DNA of 5,227 nt from Thermoplasmata archaeon (GTDB lineage Archaea > Thermoplasmatota > Thermoplasmata > GCA-020350865), in assembly GCA_020350865.1 (NCBI GenBank), contig CP070726.1:566634-571860 (forward strand), read 5' to 3'. Below the pieces are notes generated by a model, which was not told the DNA's origin, made no database searches, and saw only the letters and a list, made by a program, of their open reading frames with translations. This document shows, piece by piece, positions 1 through 4,814 of this stretch. The position numbers were made by a program, and so were the translations under genes. Numbering within the stretch: the stretch's first letter is position 1; every line of letters starts with the position of its first letter.

Positions 1-205
1 GGGCAAGAAAGCAGTTAAGAGGGCAAAAAAGAAGGCAACCAAGATCAAGGCGAAAGCAAAGACCAAAGCCAAGGGGAAAGCGAAAAAAACCGCAAAGAAG
101 CCTGCCAAATCCAAAAAGGCCCCAAAGGGTAAGACCAAACCCAAAGGCAAAGCAAAGGCCGCCGCAAGGGGCAAATCAAGGGGTAAGGGAGGAAAGAAGA
201 GGTGA
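1..205 (+). CDS. Lysine-rich basic tail of an unidentified protein (5' end outside window)
   Basis: An open frame enters from the left edge and ends at TGA 203-205, showing 67 C-terminal residues. By my count 30 are Lys, 14 Ala, 8 Gly and 4 Arg, with no acidic or aromatic residue. The pattern is short K-A, K-G and K-P-K units, like the C-terminal tails of histone H1, AlgP-type proteins and some topoisomerases. Such tails usually bind DNA or RNA without sequence specificity; that is inference here, because the folded part of the protein is outside the window. The strict reading frame and the overlap with the next start support real coding. The last bases carry GGAGG (188-192) for hxlB, so the two genes are probably translated together. 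What the full protein is cannot be told. Confidence 0.75.
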   Translation, partial: GKKAVKRAKKKATKIKAKAKTKAKGKAKKTAKKPAKSKKAPKGKTKPKGKAKAAARGKSRGKGGKKR

Positions 206-747
206 GTTTCAAGGAAGCGGTAACCTATATAACTGGCACATTACAGGATGTGCTTTCAAAAAACGAATCCGCACAGATTACAGAACTCATCAGGTACATC
301 TTGGAGGCCCACAAGGTCTTTGTTTACGGGGTTGGAAGATCGGGTCATGTGGGTAAAAGTTTTGCCATGAGACTGGTGCAGCTGGGACTCAAGGCGTACT
401 TCATCGGAGAAACCATAACACCCATTGTGGAGGTAGGGGATGCTGCGGTTATCATTTCCTACACCGGGGAGACCATGTCTGCCATTCAGACCGGCAATAT
501 CGTTCGCCGGGTGGGGGCCAAGGTGGTTGTGGTAACTTCAGACCCGAAATCAAAACTGGCCCATGTGGGCAATATTGTCATTTGTATCCCCATAAAAGAC
601 GATGAAAGGCAGACAGACCTTGCGCCCTTGGGGACCCTGTTCGAAGATGCGGCCTTGATCCTGCTCGATGGAGTGATATCGGAGCTCATGATCAAACTCG
701 GGGAAACAGAGGAGAGCATGAGGAAAAGGCATGCAATTATGGTATAG
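202..747 (+). CDS. hxlB: 6-phospho-3-hexuloisomerase (SIS domain)
   Basis: This 181-residue protein matches the archaeal 6-phospho-3-hexuloisomerase family (PHI, about 180 residues, MJ1247 type). It interconverts hexulose 6-phosphate and fructose 6-phosphate in the cytosol. With hexulose-6-phosphate synthase it forms the ribulose monophosphate route, which many archaea run toward ribulose 5-phosphate because they lack the oxidative pentose phosphate pathway. A single SIS sugar-phosphate fold fills the protein: VYGVGRSGHVGKSFAMRL at residues 41-58, the second phosphate-binding loop ISYTGET near 85-91, LAPLGTLFEDAALILLD at 140-156, and the typical ending ESMRKRHA at 171-178. The start is GTG, overlapping the upstream stop as GTGA, with GGAGG nine bases ahead (188-192). 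No hexulose-6-phosphate synthase gene is visible, so the partner enzyme must be elsewhere or upstream. The family call is strong. Confidence 0.93.
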   Translation: MSFKEAVTYITGTLQDVLSKNESAQITELIRYILEAHKVFVYGVGRSGHVGKSFAMRLVQLGLKAYFIGETITPIVEVGDAAVIISYTGETMSAIQTGNIVRRVGAKVVVVTSDPKSKLAHVGNIVICIPIKDDERQTDLAPLGTLFEDAALILLDGVISELMIKLGETEESMRKRHAIMV

Positions 748-752
748 CCCCA

Positions 753-1481
753 TCACGCATGCGGTCCAAGAAGGGCCTCGATGGGATTTATTTTCACTTT
801 TATCATGGGCTTGTCCCCTGCTCCCACGTCCAGCTGAAAAAGGATCGTATCGGATGGAGAATCCAGCATACTCGGATTCAAACCGTCTTTTTCAAAGGCG
901 ATTTTCAAAAGCCTTCTGTAATGTTCCCCCTTTCTATCGAAGTCCTCACGAAGTGCTTTAATTCTACCGGAATCCTTGTAAAGTTTCCTTTTCCCCTTTC
1001 TATCGTGGACAATCAGGCCTGCTCCTTCCAGGGAAAGCAGGGCTATGGATAGCTTCTGCTGGTACAAGTCCATTGAATGGCATATCTCCTTTTGGGTGGA
1101 TTCGGGGTGCTGGGCAATGTAAAGATATATGTTTTTCACCTCATCATTATTCAATACTGCCATGGTCCTGCATTCCGCAGGATTTATGAAGTCCTTCAGT
1201 GGCAGATACAGTTTCTTGTCCCCGAAAGGCATTTCCGAAATCAGGCCACCAGAGATCAATTTCTTTAAATGCCAAGAAACGGTCTGGGGGGATATGTCAA
1301 GTGCCCTTGATAATGCTCGCAGATGGTTGCAGGGATGATTGCAGATATGTTCGAATATCCTGCGCCTTGTGCCGTTCATGAGTAGCGAGTAATCGCCCCT
1401 TTTTCCTGGGGCCGTTTCAAGGATTTCCTCGTCCAGCCCCATTTTTCGCTTCAGGGCCTTTGCCAGGCTTTTATCTGCCAC
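753..1481 (-). CDS. Tandem winged-helix DNA-binding transcriptional regulator
   Basis: This 242-residue protein is built from two winged helix-turn-helix units, a layout common among euryarchaeal regulators. Unit one spans about residues 36-95: RRRIFEHICNHP, then recognition helix SPQTVSWHLKKLISGGLI, then the wing FGDKKLYLPL. Unit two spans about 112-170: DEVKNIYLYIAQHPESTQKEIC, a less typical recognition helix LYQQKLSIALLSLEGAGLI, then the wing KGKRKLYKD. The remaining 70 residues, ending in a short beta-like segment, are unassigned and could mediate dimerisation or sensing. Start is GTG, preceded by GGTGAG within a few bases; the in-frame ATG at 1442 lacks a ribosome binding site. It converges on hxlB with a 5-base gap and lies downstream of cobA. 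Its target genes cannot be read from sequence; DNA binding is well supported, direction of control is not. Confidence 0.85.
   Translation of the reverse strand: MADKSLAKALKRKMGLDEEILETAPGKRGDYSLLMNGTRRRIFEHICNHPCNHLRALSRALDISPQTVSWHLKKLISGGLISEMPFGDKKLYLPLKDFINPAECRTMAVLNNDEVKNIYLYIAQHPESTQKEICHSMDLYQQKLSIALLSLEGAGLIVHDRKGKRKLYKDSGRIKALREDFDRKGEHYRRLLKIAFEKDGLNPSMLDSPSDTILFQLDVGAGDKPMIKVKINPIEALLGPHA
787..801 (+). terminator. Possible U-rich terminator for hxlB inside the convergent gene
   Basis: Forty bases after the hxlB stop the plus strand reads TTTATTTTCACTTTT. Archaeal RNA polymerase can stop at such U-rich runs without a hairpin. Because only 5 bases separate hxlB from the convergent gene, any hxlB terminator has to lie inside that gene. 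The same bases encode Lys-rich codons of the regulator, so the T-richness could be incidental. Confidence 0.3.
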
Positions 1482-1508
1482 TGCCTCACCTTGGTTTTAT
1501 TGACAACA

Positions 1509-1516
1509 TTTTTAAA
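1509..1516 (-). promoter_or_regulatory. TATA box of the tandem winged-helix regulator
   Basis: The minus strand reads TTTAAAAA, centred about 31 bases ahead of the GTG start at 1481. Archaeal transcription normally begins about 26 bases after the box centre, so the leader would be only a few bases. The regulator therefore probably has its own promoter, separate from cobA. Confidence 0.45.
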
Positions 1517-1537
1517 TGCGTTTTTCTTAAAGGGGAT

Positions 1538-2074
1538 TCAATGCTCTATTGCCCATCTGCCTAAAATTCCCTCTTCGAACGGGTGCTTGACACTTCTCAT
1601 ATCAGTAACATAATCACCCCTTTCAATGATTTTTTCATGGGCATTGCGACCTGTGATAACCATCTCCATGTGTTCTGGTTTTGATTCAATGAGTGAAAGC
1701 ACATCCTCAACCTCGATTAGCTTGAAATCCACTGCAACATTCAGTTCATCTAAGATGAGGATATCCACTTCCCCCTTGTTTACCACTTCCCTTGCATGCT
1801 CAAGTGCTTTTTCTGCCAGCGCCTTGTCCTCCTCGCTGGGATTTTCCCGATCAACAAAGCTTGCTCTTCCGAACTGAACGATGGTGAAATTGGGCAGATG
1901 CATGACTGCCCTAAGCTCCCCGTAGTTGATATCGCCTTTCATGAACTGGATCATGTGCACGTTTAAATCATGCCCGGAGGCCCTTAAAGCCAGTCCCAAG
2001 GCTGCAGTGGTTTTTCCCTTTCCATCCCCGGTGTACACATGAACAAGACCTTTTTGGAACTTGTCTTTAGACAT
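1538..2074 (-). CDS. cobA: ATP:cob(I)alamin (corrinoid) adenosyltransferase
   Basis: CobA/BtuR-family enzyme of 178 residues, the usual length. It transfers the adenosyl group of ATP to reduced corrinoid cobalt, giving adenosylcobalamin in the cytosol during synthesis or salvage. The P-loop YTGDGKGKTTAALGLAL lies at residues 14-30, ILILDELN with the Walker B acidic pair at 105-112, and the family signature TGRNAHEKIIERGDYVTDM at 141-159 followed by VKHPFEEGI. The frame is open for 29 more codons upstream, but AAGGAG at 2084-2089 is nine bases ahead of the ATG at 2074 and homologues begin near the P-loop, so I place the start there. ATG 2083 is possible but abuts that binding site. No other cobalamin genes and no B12 riboswitch are visible in the 108-base gap upstream. 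Confidence 0.95.
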   Translation of the reverse strand: MSKDKFQKGLVHVYTGDGKGKTTAALGLALRASGHDLNVHMIQFMKGDINYGELRAVMHLPNFTIVQFGRASFVDRENPSEEDKALAEKALEHAREVVNKGEVDILILDELNVAVDFKLIEVEDVLSLIESKPEHMEMVITGRNAHEKIIERGDYVTDMRSVKHPFEEGILGRWAIEH

Positions 2075-2083
2075 TGCAACCAT

Positions 2084-2089
2084 CTCCTT
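2084..2089 (-). promoter_or_regulatory. Shine-Dalgarno site that decides the cobA start
   Basis: The minus strand reads AAGGAG, ending nine bases before ATG 2074 and directly touching the in-frame ATG 2083. The spacing favours 2074 and rules against the longer reading from 2161, which adds 29 residues with no family resemblance. Confidence 0.7.
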
Positions 2090-2160
2090 TTTGGGGAAGC
2101 GTGATAACCCAGCCTCCGATATGTGATTTTTGCCTGATGTGGCATACAATGAGAAAGTCA

Positions 2161-2170
2161 AGAAAAAACA
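2161..2170 (-). terminator. Poly-U terminator after the small basic protein gene
   Basis: On the minus strand a run of six T (2163-2168, inside TGTTTTTTCT) begins about 14 bases after the TAG stop of the gene ending at 2183. This is a typical archaeal termination signal without a hairpin. It would separate this gene's transcript from cobA. Confidence 0.5.
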
Positions 2171-2182
2171 CTTAAAATGAAG

Positions 2183-2440
2183 CTAATCCACGGTTTCCAG
2201 GTAGCCTTCCACCTTCTCTATATTGACCTTCCAGACCTTTGTTGTGTCAATGGGCTCGTTATCATAGTACGGTTCCAGTATCTCAAGTTTATGAAGGTAT
2301 TCCAAAACCTTCTTGTTGGCCCTGCCCTTCCTTGTGGTACCAAGAACCTTTCTGATACGCTCATTGGTCACGATTACATTGTGATATCTGTTGTAGCGAT
2401 CGTGTAGCATGTGTATTATAGGCAATACCTTTTCATCCAT
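2183..2440 (-). CDS. Small basic protein, possible winged-helix DNA-binding fold
   Basis: I do not recognise the family. The 85-residue product has a helix-rich N-terminus (KVLPIIHMLHDRYNRYHN), then VTNERIRKVLGTTRKGRANK with a dense basic patch, then KVLEYLHKLEILE and a strand-like KVWKVNIEKVEGYL ending. The order of helices, a basic turn, a helix and a beta end resembles a single winged-helix domain; that is inference from pattern, not a family match. GTG 2446 would add two residues, but a TATA-like box 26 bases ahead of ATG 2440 and the absence of a Shine-Dalgarno site suggest a leaderless message starting at that ATG. It ends at TAG, followed by a poly-U terminator, so it is probably a single-gene transcript. 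Clean frame, own promoter and own terminator support a real gene. Confidence 0.65.
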   Translation of the reverse strand: MDEKVLPIIHMLHDRYNRYHNVIVTNERIRKVLGTTRKGRANKKVLEYLHKLEILEPYYDNEPIDTTKVWKVNIEKVEGYLETVD

Positions 2441-2461
2441 TTTCACATGACCACGCTCTCA

Positions 2462-2469
2462 TTATTTAT
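2462..2469 (-). promoter_or_regulatory. TATA box for the small basic protein
   Basis: The minus strand reads ATAAATAA, centred about 26 bases ahead of the ATG at 2440. This spacing places the transcript start on the ATG itself, as expected for a leaderless archaeal message. Confidence 0.55.
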
Positions 2470-2475
2470 GGTTCA

Positions 2476-2495
2476 ACGCCCCACATATAAGGCGT
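2476..2495. repeat. Short inverted repeat around a TATA-like core
   Basis: ACGCC (2476-2480) and GGCGT (2491-2495) are perfect inverted arms around a 10-base spacer containing CATATAA. It lies just upstream of the likely promoter of the minus-strand gene starting at 2440. It may be an operator or a chance repeat; five-base arms are weak evidence. Confidence 0.35.
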
Positions 2496-2514
2496 GTAGC
2501 AAACCTTTTCTTAG

Positions 2515-2548
2515 TAGGGGTATAGTCATTGATGTATTTATACTCCTA
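2515..2548. repeat. Ten-base-pair inverted repeat in the divergent intergenic region
   Basis: TAGGGGTATA (2515-2524) and TATACTCCTA (2539-2548) pair over ten positions with one G-T wobble, around a 14-base loop; flanking G-T pairs could extend it by one on each side. The right arm overlaps the TATA-like TATTTATA (2535-2542). It lies between divergent genes and outside any coding frame I accept. It could be an operator that controls TATA access or an RNA hairpin. Confidence 0.5.
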
Positions 2549-2570
2549 TGGTGGATGGAGGCGGTGATAT

Positions 2571-2630
2571 ATGGGAGGACCACGGGCTTTCCCCCAAAAA
2601 TGTCTTATATTCATCAGGGATTTATCATAA
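2571..2630 (+). CDS. Possible 19-residue micro-ORF with strong ribosome binding site
   Basis: ATG 2571 to TAA 2628-2630 would encode MGGPRAFPQKCLIFIRDLS. GGAGG (2557-2561) ends nine bases ahead and GGTGAT (2563-2568) also matches the 16S rRNA tail, making this among the strongest binding sites in the window. A TATA-like TATTTATA (2535-2542) lies upstream. The peptide resembles nothing I know, and a 60-base ORF can easily arise by chance. It could be a microprotein or a leader peptide for the gene at 2687. Confidence 0.25.
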   Translation: MGGPRAFPQKCLIFIRDLS

Positions 2631-2637
2631 TCGACGC

Positions 2638-2644
2638 ATTTAAT
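2638..2644 (+). promoter_or_regulatory. Candidate TATA box for the gene at 2687
   Basis: ATTTAAT here would start transcription near 2667. That leaves a leader of about 20 bases carrying AAAGGA (2674-2679), seven bases ahead of ATG 2687. Other TATA-like sites at 2602-2613 and 2621-2630 compete, so the choice is uncertain. Confidence 0.35.
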
Positions 2645-2686
2645 CCGACCTTACTGCAAGGATGAAAAGGCAGAAAGGATGGTAAT

Positions 2687-3328
2687 ATGGGTATCCAAGA
2701 ATCAATGGGTGAGGAGTTGAAAAGTCTGGACGAGGCCATGGCCCTGCTTTTGGTTACGCCCACGACGCAGAATGCACTGTCGCTTGCTCGAAGTATAAAG
2801 ACCATCGAACTGAAATCCGCTAAGGAGTGGAAGAAGGAGTCACAAGCAGCAGGCCATCTGTATTCAGATGTACTCAACCTCCATCGTGCCATACTCATGT
2901 TCGAAATCGATCCGGAAATGGTTTCCCAGAACGCCATGGCCAGGCTTCTCTCCGGTCTTACACCGGCCTTGCTGTCTTTGGAGGAATATCTCTCTGGAGA
3001 GGATGTTGATCTTTGGGAATTATTCATCGACGGCTCAGCAGTGGTCACACATTTATATGCCACCACCCCGTACATAACATCTGCAAAACTTACTGGTGAT
3101 TTCCATTTCCAAGACGAGCTCGTAAAAGTAGAGGACAGGCTGAGGGATCTTTTATTAGCTAACGGAATGGACATGACGGAAAGCATAAGCACAGCAGCCA
3201 AAATCTGCGATGATCTTCGAAAAAAAAGTCTCAACTACATGGAGAAACCGGGGCAACTGCTACTTCTGTGGTATTCCATTGTGATAATATCGTACAAACA
3301 TTTCAAAGATGGAATCGAAGCACGGTAA
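2687..3328 (+). CDS. Unrecognised helical protein, 213 residues
   Basis: I do not recognise this protein and assign no function. It begins at ATG with AAAGGA seven bases ahead and ends at TAA. The sequence looks almost wholly alpha-helical: amphipathic stretches at about residues 8-23, 28-52 and 55-73, a leucine-rich stretch MARLLSGLTPALLSLEEYL at 84-102, an acidic patch EDVDLWELF at 105-113, and charged helices at 142-158 and 165-183. QLLLLWYSIVIISY at 190-203 is hydrophobic but short and followed by charged residues, so it is more likely a buried or amphipathic helix than a membrane span. There is no signal peptide, cysteine cluster or nucleotide-binding motif. It precedes rfcS by 149 bases on the same strand, but inverted repeats and likely promoter elements between them suggest separate transcripts. 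Confidence 0.75.
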   Translation: MGIQESMGEELKSLDEAMALLLVTPTTQNALSLARSIKTIELKSAKEWKKESQAAGHLYSDVLNLHRAILMFEIDPEMVSQNAMARLLSGLTPALLSLEEYLSGEDVDLWELFIDGSAVVTHLYATTPYITSAKLTGDFHFQDELVKVEDRLRDLLLANGMDMTESISTAAKICDDLRKKSLNYMEKPGQLLLLWYSIVIISYKHFKDGIEAR

Positions 3329-3392
3329 CATGTTGGTTACCATACATCTCATATCGTAAAATACTTCAACCCGATATGGGTAACCGATACCC
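3324..3392 (+). repeat. Overlapping inverted repeats forming alternative hairpins
   Basis: Three pairings are possible. GGTAAC (3324-3329) pairs with GTTACC (3336-3341). GGTTACCATA (3335-3344) pairs with TATGGGTAACC (3375-3385), ten pairs with one bulged G. GGGTA (3378-3382) pairs with TACCC (3388-3392). The second pairing excludes both others. The first arm overlaps the TAA stop of the upstream gene; the rest lies in the spacer before rfcS. As DNA the GGTAACC units could equally be repeated protein-binding sites. Confidence 0.45.
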
Positions 3393-3441
3393 TCAGCGTA
3401 AGGAAACGATCCCGACGTTCAGGCTTTACCCAAACATTAAT

Positions 3442-3475
3442 GACCACTTAACCTTATCCTCTGGGGCAAGTGGTC
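3442..3475. repeat. Eight-base inverted repeat just ahead of the rfcS start
   Basis: GACCACTT (3442-3449) and AAGTGGTC (3468-3475) are perfect inverted copies 18 bases apart; the right arm ends two bases before the rfcS ATG. The spacer and left arm contain weak TATA-like CTTAAC and CTTATC, about where a TATA box for a leaderless rfcS message would lie. This suits an operator or a hairpin at the message 5' end. One such repeat in a window this size is not itself improbable. Confidence 0.45.
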
Positions 3476-3477
3476 GA

Positions 3478-4452
3478 ATGAAGGATGTCTGGGTGGAGAA
3501 GTACAGGCCCAAGACACTGGATGAGGTTGTGGGTCAAAGCGAGATCACGGAGCGGCTTACCGCCTATGCCGAGGTTAAGAGCCTGCCCCATCTTCTTTTT
3601 GCAGGACCCGCGGGAACGGGAAAGACCACATGCGCCATAGCCCTGGCAAGGGAGCTTTTTGGGGACGATTGGAAGGAGAACTTCCAGGAGCTGAACGCCT
3701 CTGATGAACGGGGCATCGATGTGGTGAGAACCAAGATCAAGGAATATGCAAGGATAGCACCCATTGGCGAGGCCGGCTTCAAGATCATATTCCTGGATGA
3801 GGCCGATGCCTTGACTTCAGATGCTCAAGCTGCCCTGCGGCGCACCATGGAGAAGTACACCCAGACGTGTCGCTTCATCTTGTCCTGTAATTATTCCTCA
3901 AAAATCATAGAGCCCATCCAATCACGATGCGCCGTATTCAGGTTCAGACCCCTTAAGGCCGATGATGTAAAAACCTATCTTTTTCGCATTCTGGCAAGTG
4001 AGGGCAAAGAGATCACAGATGAAGGCATGGAGGCTCTTGTGTACATAGCCTCTGGGGACTGCAGAAAGGCCACGAACTCGCTTCAGGTGGCGGCATCCAT
4101 GGGTGACCAGATAGATACCAATATGATATACAAGACCTCATCCCTGGCCAGACCCGAGGAAATCAAAAAGCTGCTTTCCACTGCCCTCTCGGGCAATTTC
4201 ATTGAAGCCAGGGAGCAGCTCGATACACTGCTTATAAATTACGGACTCTCCGGGGAGGATGTGATTTGGCAGGTCCACCGCTCCATTGTCGACCTGCCGA
4301 TACATGACCGACTCAAGGTGGAGCTTGTGGAGAAGGTGGGGGAGATTGAGTTCCGAATAGTGGAGGGCGGCAACGAGCGCATCCAGCTGGAGGCATTACT
4401 GGCCCAGTTCCTGCTGGCGGGTGAAAAGAAGGATACCCAAGCCTTTAAATAG
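3478..4452 (+). CDS. rfcS: Replication factor C small subunit (clamp loader)
   Basis: This is the archaeal RFC small subunit, 324 residues, normal for the family. With RfcL it forms the ATP-driven loader that opens the PCNA clamp and places it on primed DNA. AAA+ landmarks are all present: N-terminal [16 protein letters not shown] (5-20), Walker [10 protein letters not shown] (43-51), Walker B IIFLDEAD (103-110), sensor 1 around SCNYS (136-140), arginine-finger motif SRC (149-151) and sensor 2 GDCRKATN (193-200), then the helical collar domain. No intein interrupts it. The frame is open upstream to 3268, but the family's N-terminus begins at ATG 3478, so the extra 70 codons are excluded. No Shine-Dalgarno site precedes this ATG, suggesting a leaderless or short-leader message. 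rfcL is not in the window. Confidence 0.97.
   Translation: MKDVWVEKYRPKTLDEVVGQSEITERLTAYAEVKSLPHLLFAGPAGTGKTTCAIALARELFGDDWKENFQELNASDERGIDVVRTKIKEYARIAPIGEAGFKIIFLDEADALTSDAQAALRRTMEKYTQTCRFILSCNYSSKIIEPIQSRCAVFRFRPLKADDVKTYLFRILASEGKEITDEGMEALVYIASGDCRKATNSLQVAASMGDQIDTNMIYKTSSLARPEEIKKLLSTALSGNFIEAREQLDTLLINYGLSGEDVIWQVHRSIVDLPIHDRLKVELVEKVGEIEFRIVEGGNERIQLEALLAQFLLAGEKKDTQAFK
4442..4450 (+). promoter_or_regulatory. TATA box for rpl40e inside the end of rfcS
   Basis: CTTTAAATA overlaps the last codons of rfcS, TTT AAA TAG. Centred near 4446, it predicts transcription from about 4472 and a leader of about 18 bases before ATG 4490. It matches the archaeal TATA consensus well, so rpl40e can probably be transcribed independently of rfcS. 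Confidence 0.5.
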
Positions 4453-4489
4453 AGAATCCGCTATTGTCACTTTCTCCGAGACAGATACC

Positions 4490-4639
4490 ATGGCACGATT
4501 TCCAGAGGCGGAAAACAGGATTCTCATGAAGAAGATCTGCATGAAATGCTATGCAAGAAACGCCATAAAAGCCACACGATGCAGAAAATGCGGATACAGG
4601 GGACTGAGGGTCAAGGCCAGGGAGAGCAGGGGAGGATAG
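4490..4639 (+). CDS. rpl40e: 50S ribosomal protein eL40 (L40e)
   Basis: This 49-residue protein is the archaeal/eukaryotic-type large-subunit protein eL40, a structural zinc-binding component of the ribosome. Four cysteines at 17, 20, 31 and 34 (CMKC and CRKC) form the zinc ribbon. The N-terminus [11 protein letters not shown] and the [14 protein letters not shown] core are diagnostic, and its length matches archaeal homologues, which lack the ubiquitin fusion seen in eukaryotes. The frame is open farther upstream into the end of rfcS, but family alignment fixes ATG 4490. There is no clear Shine-Dalgarno site in the 37-base gap after rfcS. A TATA box in the end of rfcS and a T-rich stop signal after the gene suggest a transcript of its own, though co-transcription with rfcS is possible. 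Confidence 0.96.
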   Translation: MARFPEAENRILMKKICMKCYARNAIKATRCRKCGYRGLRVKARESRGG

Positions 4640-4640
4640 A

Positions 4641-4679
4641 AACTTTTTTATGTGATTTCATTCACATGGATTTCTTTAT
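4641..4679 (+). terminator. Poly-T and hairpin terminator after rpl40e
   Basis: Six T residues (4644-4649) begin five bases after the rpl40e stop. A six-base-pair hairpin follows, ATGTGA (4650-4655) with TCACAT (4662-4667), and then another T-rich stretch. The first T run alone is a standard archaeal termination signal; the hairpin may stabilise the 3' end. The following bases to about 4785 hold no gene I can support. Confidence 0.6.
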
Positions 4680-4802
4680 CATTCTCCACGGGCAAAACTA
4701 TTAATTTCCGAGCCTTCATTTAGGATGCAGAACATGAGTTTCACCACGATTTTGTTTCCAGTAAGAAGGAGTTTGACCGTTTCATAATCGTATAATAGAA
4801 TT

Positions 4803-4809
4803 GGAGGTG
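4803..4809 (+). promoter_or_regulatory. Perfect Shine-Dalgarno site without an ordinary start codon
   Basis: GGAGGTG is fully complementary to the conserved end of archaeal 16S rRNA. The normal spacing of five or so bases leads to ATC 4815-4817 rather than ATG, GTG or TTG. A TATA-like TATAATAG lies at 4791-4798. See the following gene. Confidence 0.5.
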
Positions 4810-4814
4810 CTATC

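Noticed and set aside
2075..2161. 29-residue N-terminal extension of CobA
   Set aside because: The family begins near the P-loop, and AAGGAG sits correctly for ATG 2074, so the upstream open codons are leader or promoter.
2075..2182. Possible cobalamin riboswitch upstream of cobA
   Set aside because: The 108-base gap is too short for a full B12 riboswitch, no B12-box-like sequence is visible, and only a four-base hairpin near 2131-2144 was found.
2465..2500. GGTTCAACGCC resembling a tRNA T-arm
   Set aside because: No matching five-base T-stem, anticodon arm or acceptor stem can be formed around it on either strand.
2411..2665. Plus-strand ORF of 84 residues in the gap before 2687
   Set aside because: Its first part is antisense to the small basic protein gene, no ribosome binding site precedes it, and the translation has no recognisable pattern.
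2614..3234. Long minus-strand ORF of 206 residues
   Set aside because: It is antisense to the 213-residue gene, which has a good ribosome binding site. The minus reading is Ser-rich and low in complexity, as expected of a shadow.
3268..3477. 70-residue N-terminal extension of RfcS
   Set aside because: It overlaps the end of the preceding gene and bears no resemblance to the family; RfcS proteins begin at the WVEKYRPK segment.
4725..4787. 20-residue reading ending at TAA 4785-4787, in frame with the last gene
   Set aside because: It lacks a ribosome binding site. The intervening stop is TAA, which is not a known read-through codon here, and pyrrolysine would need TAG. I note it only as a possible remnant of a longer gene.
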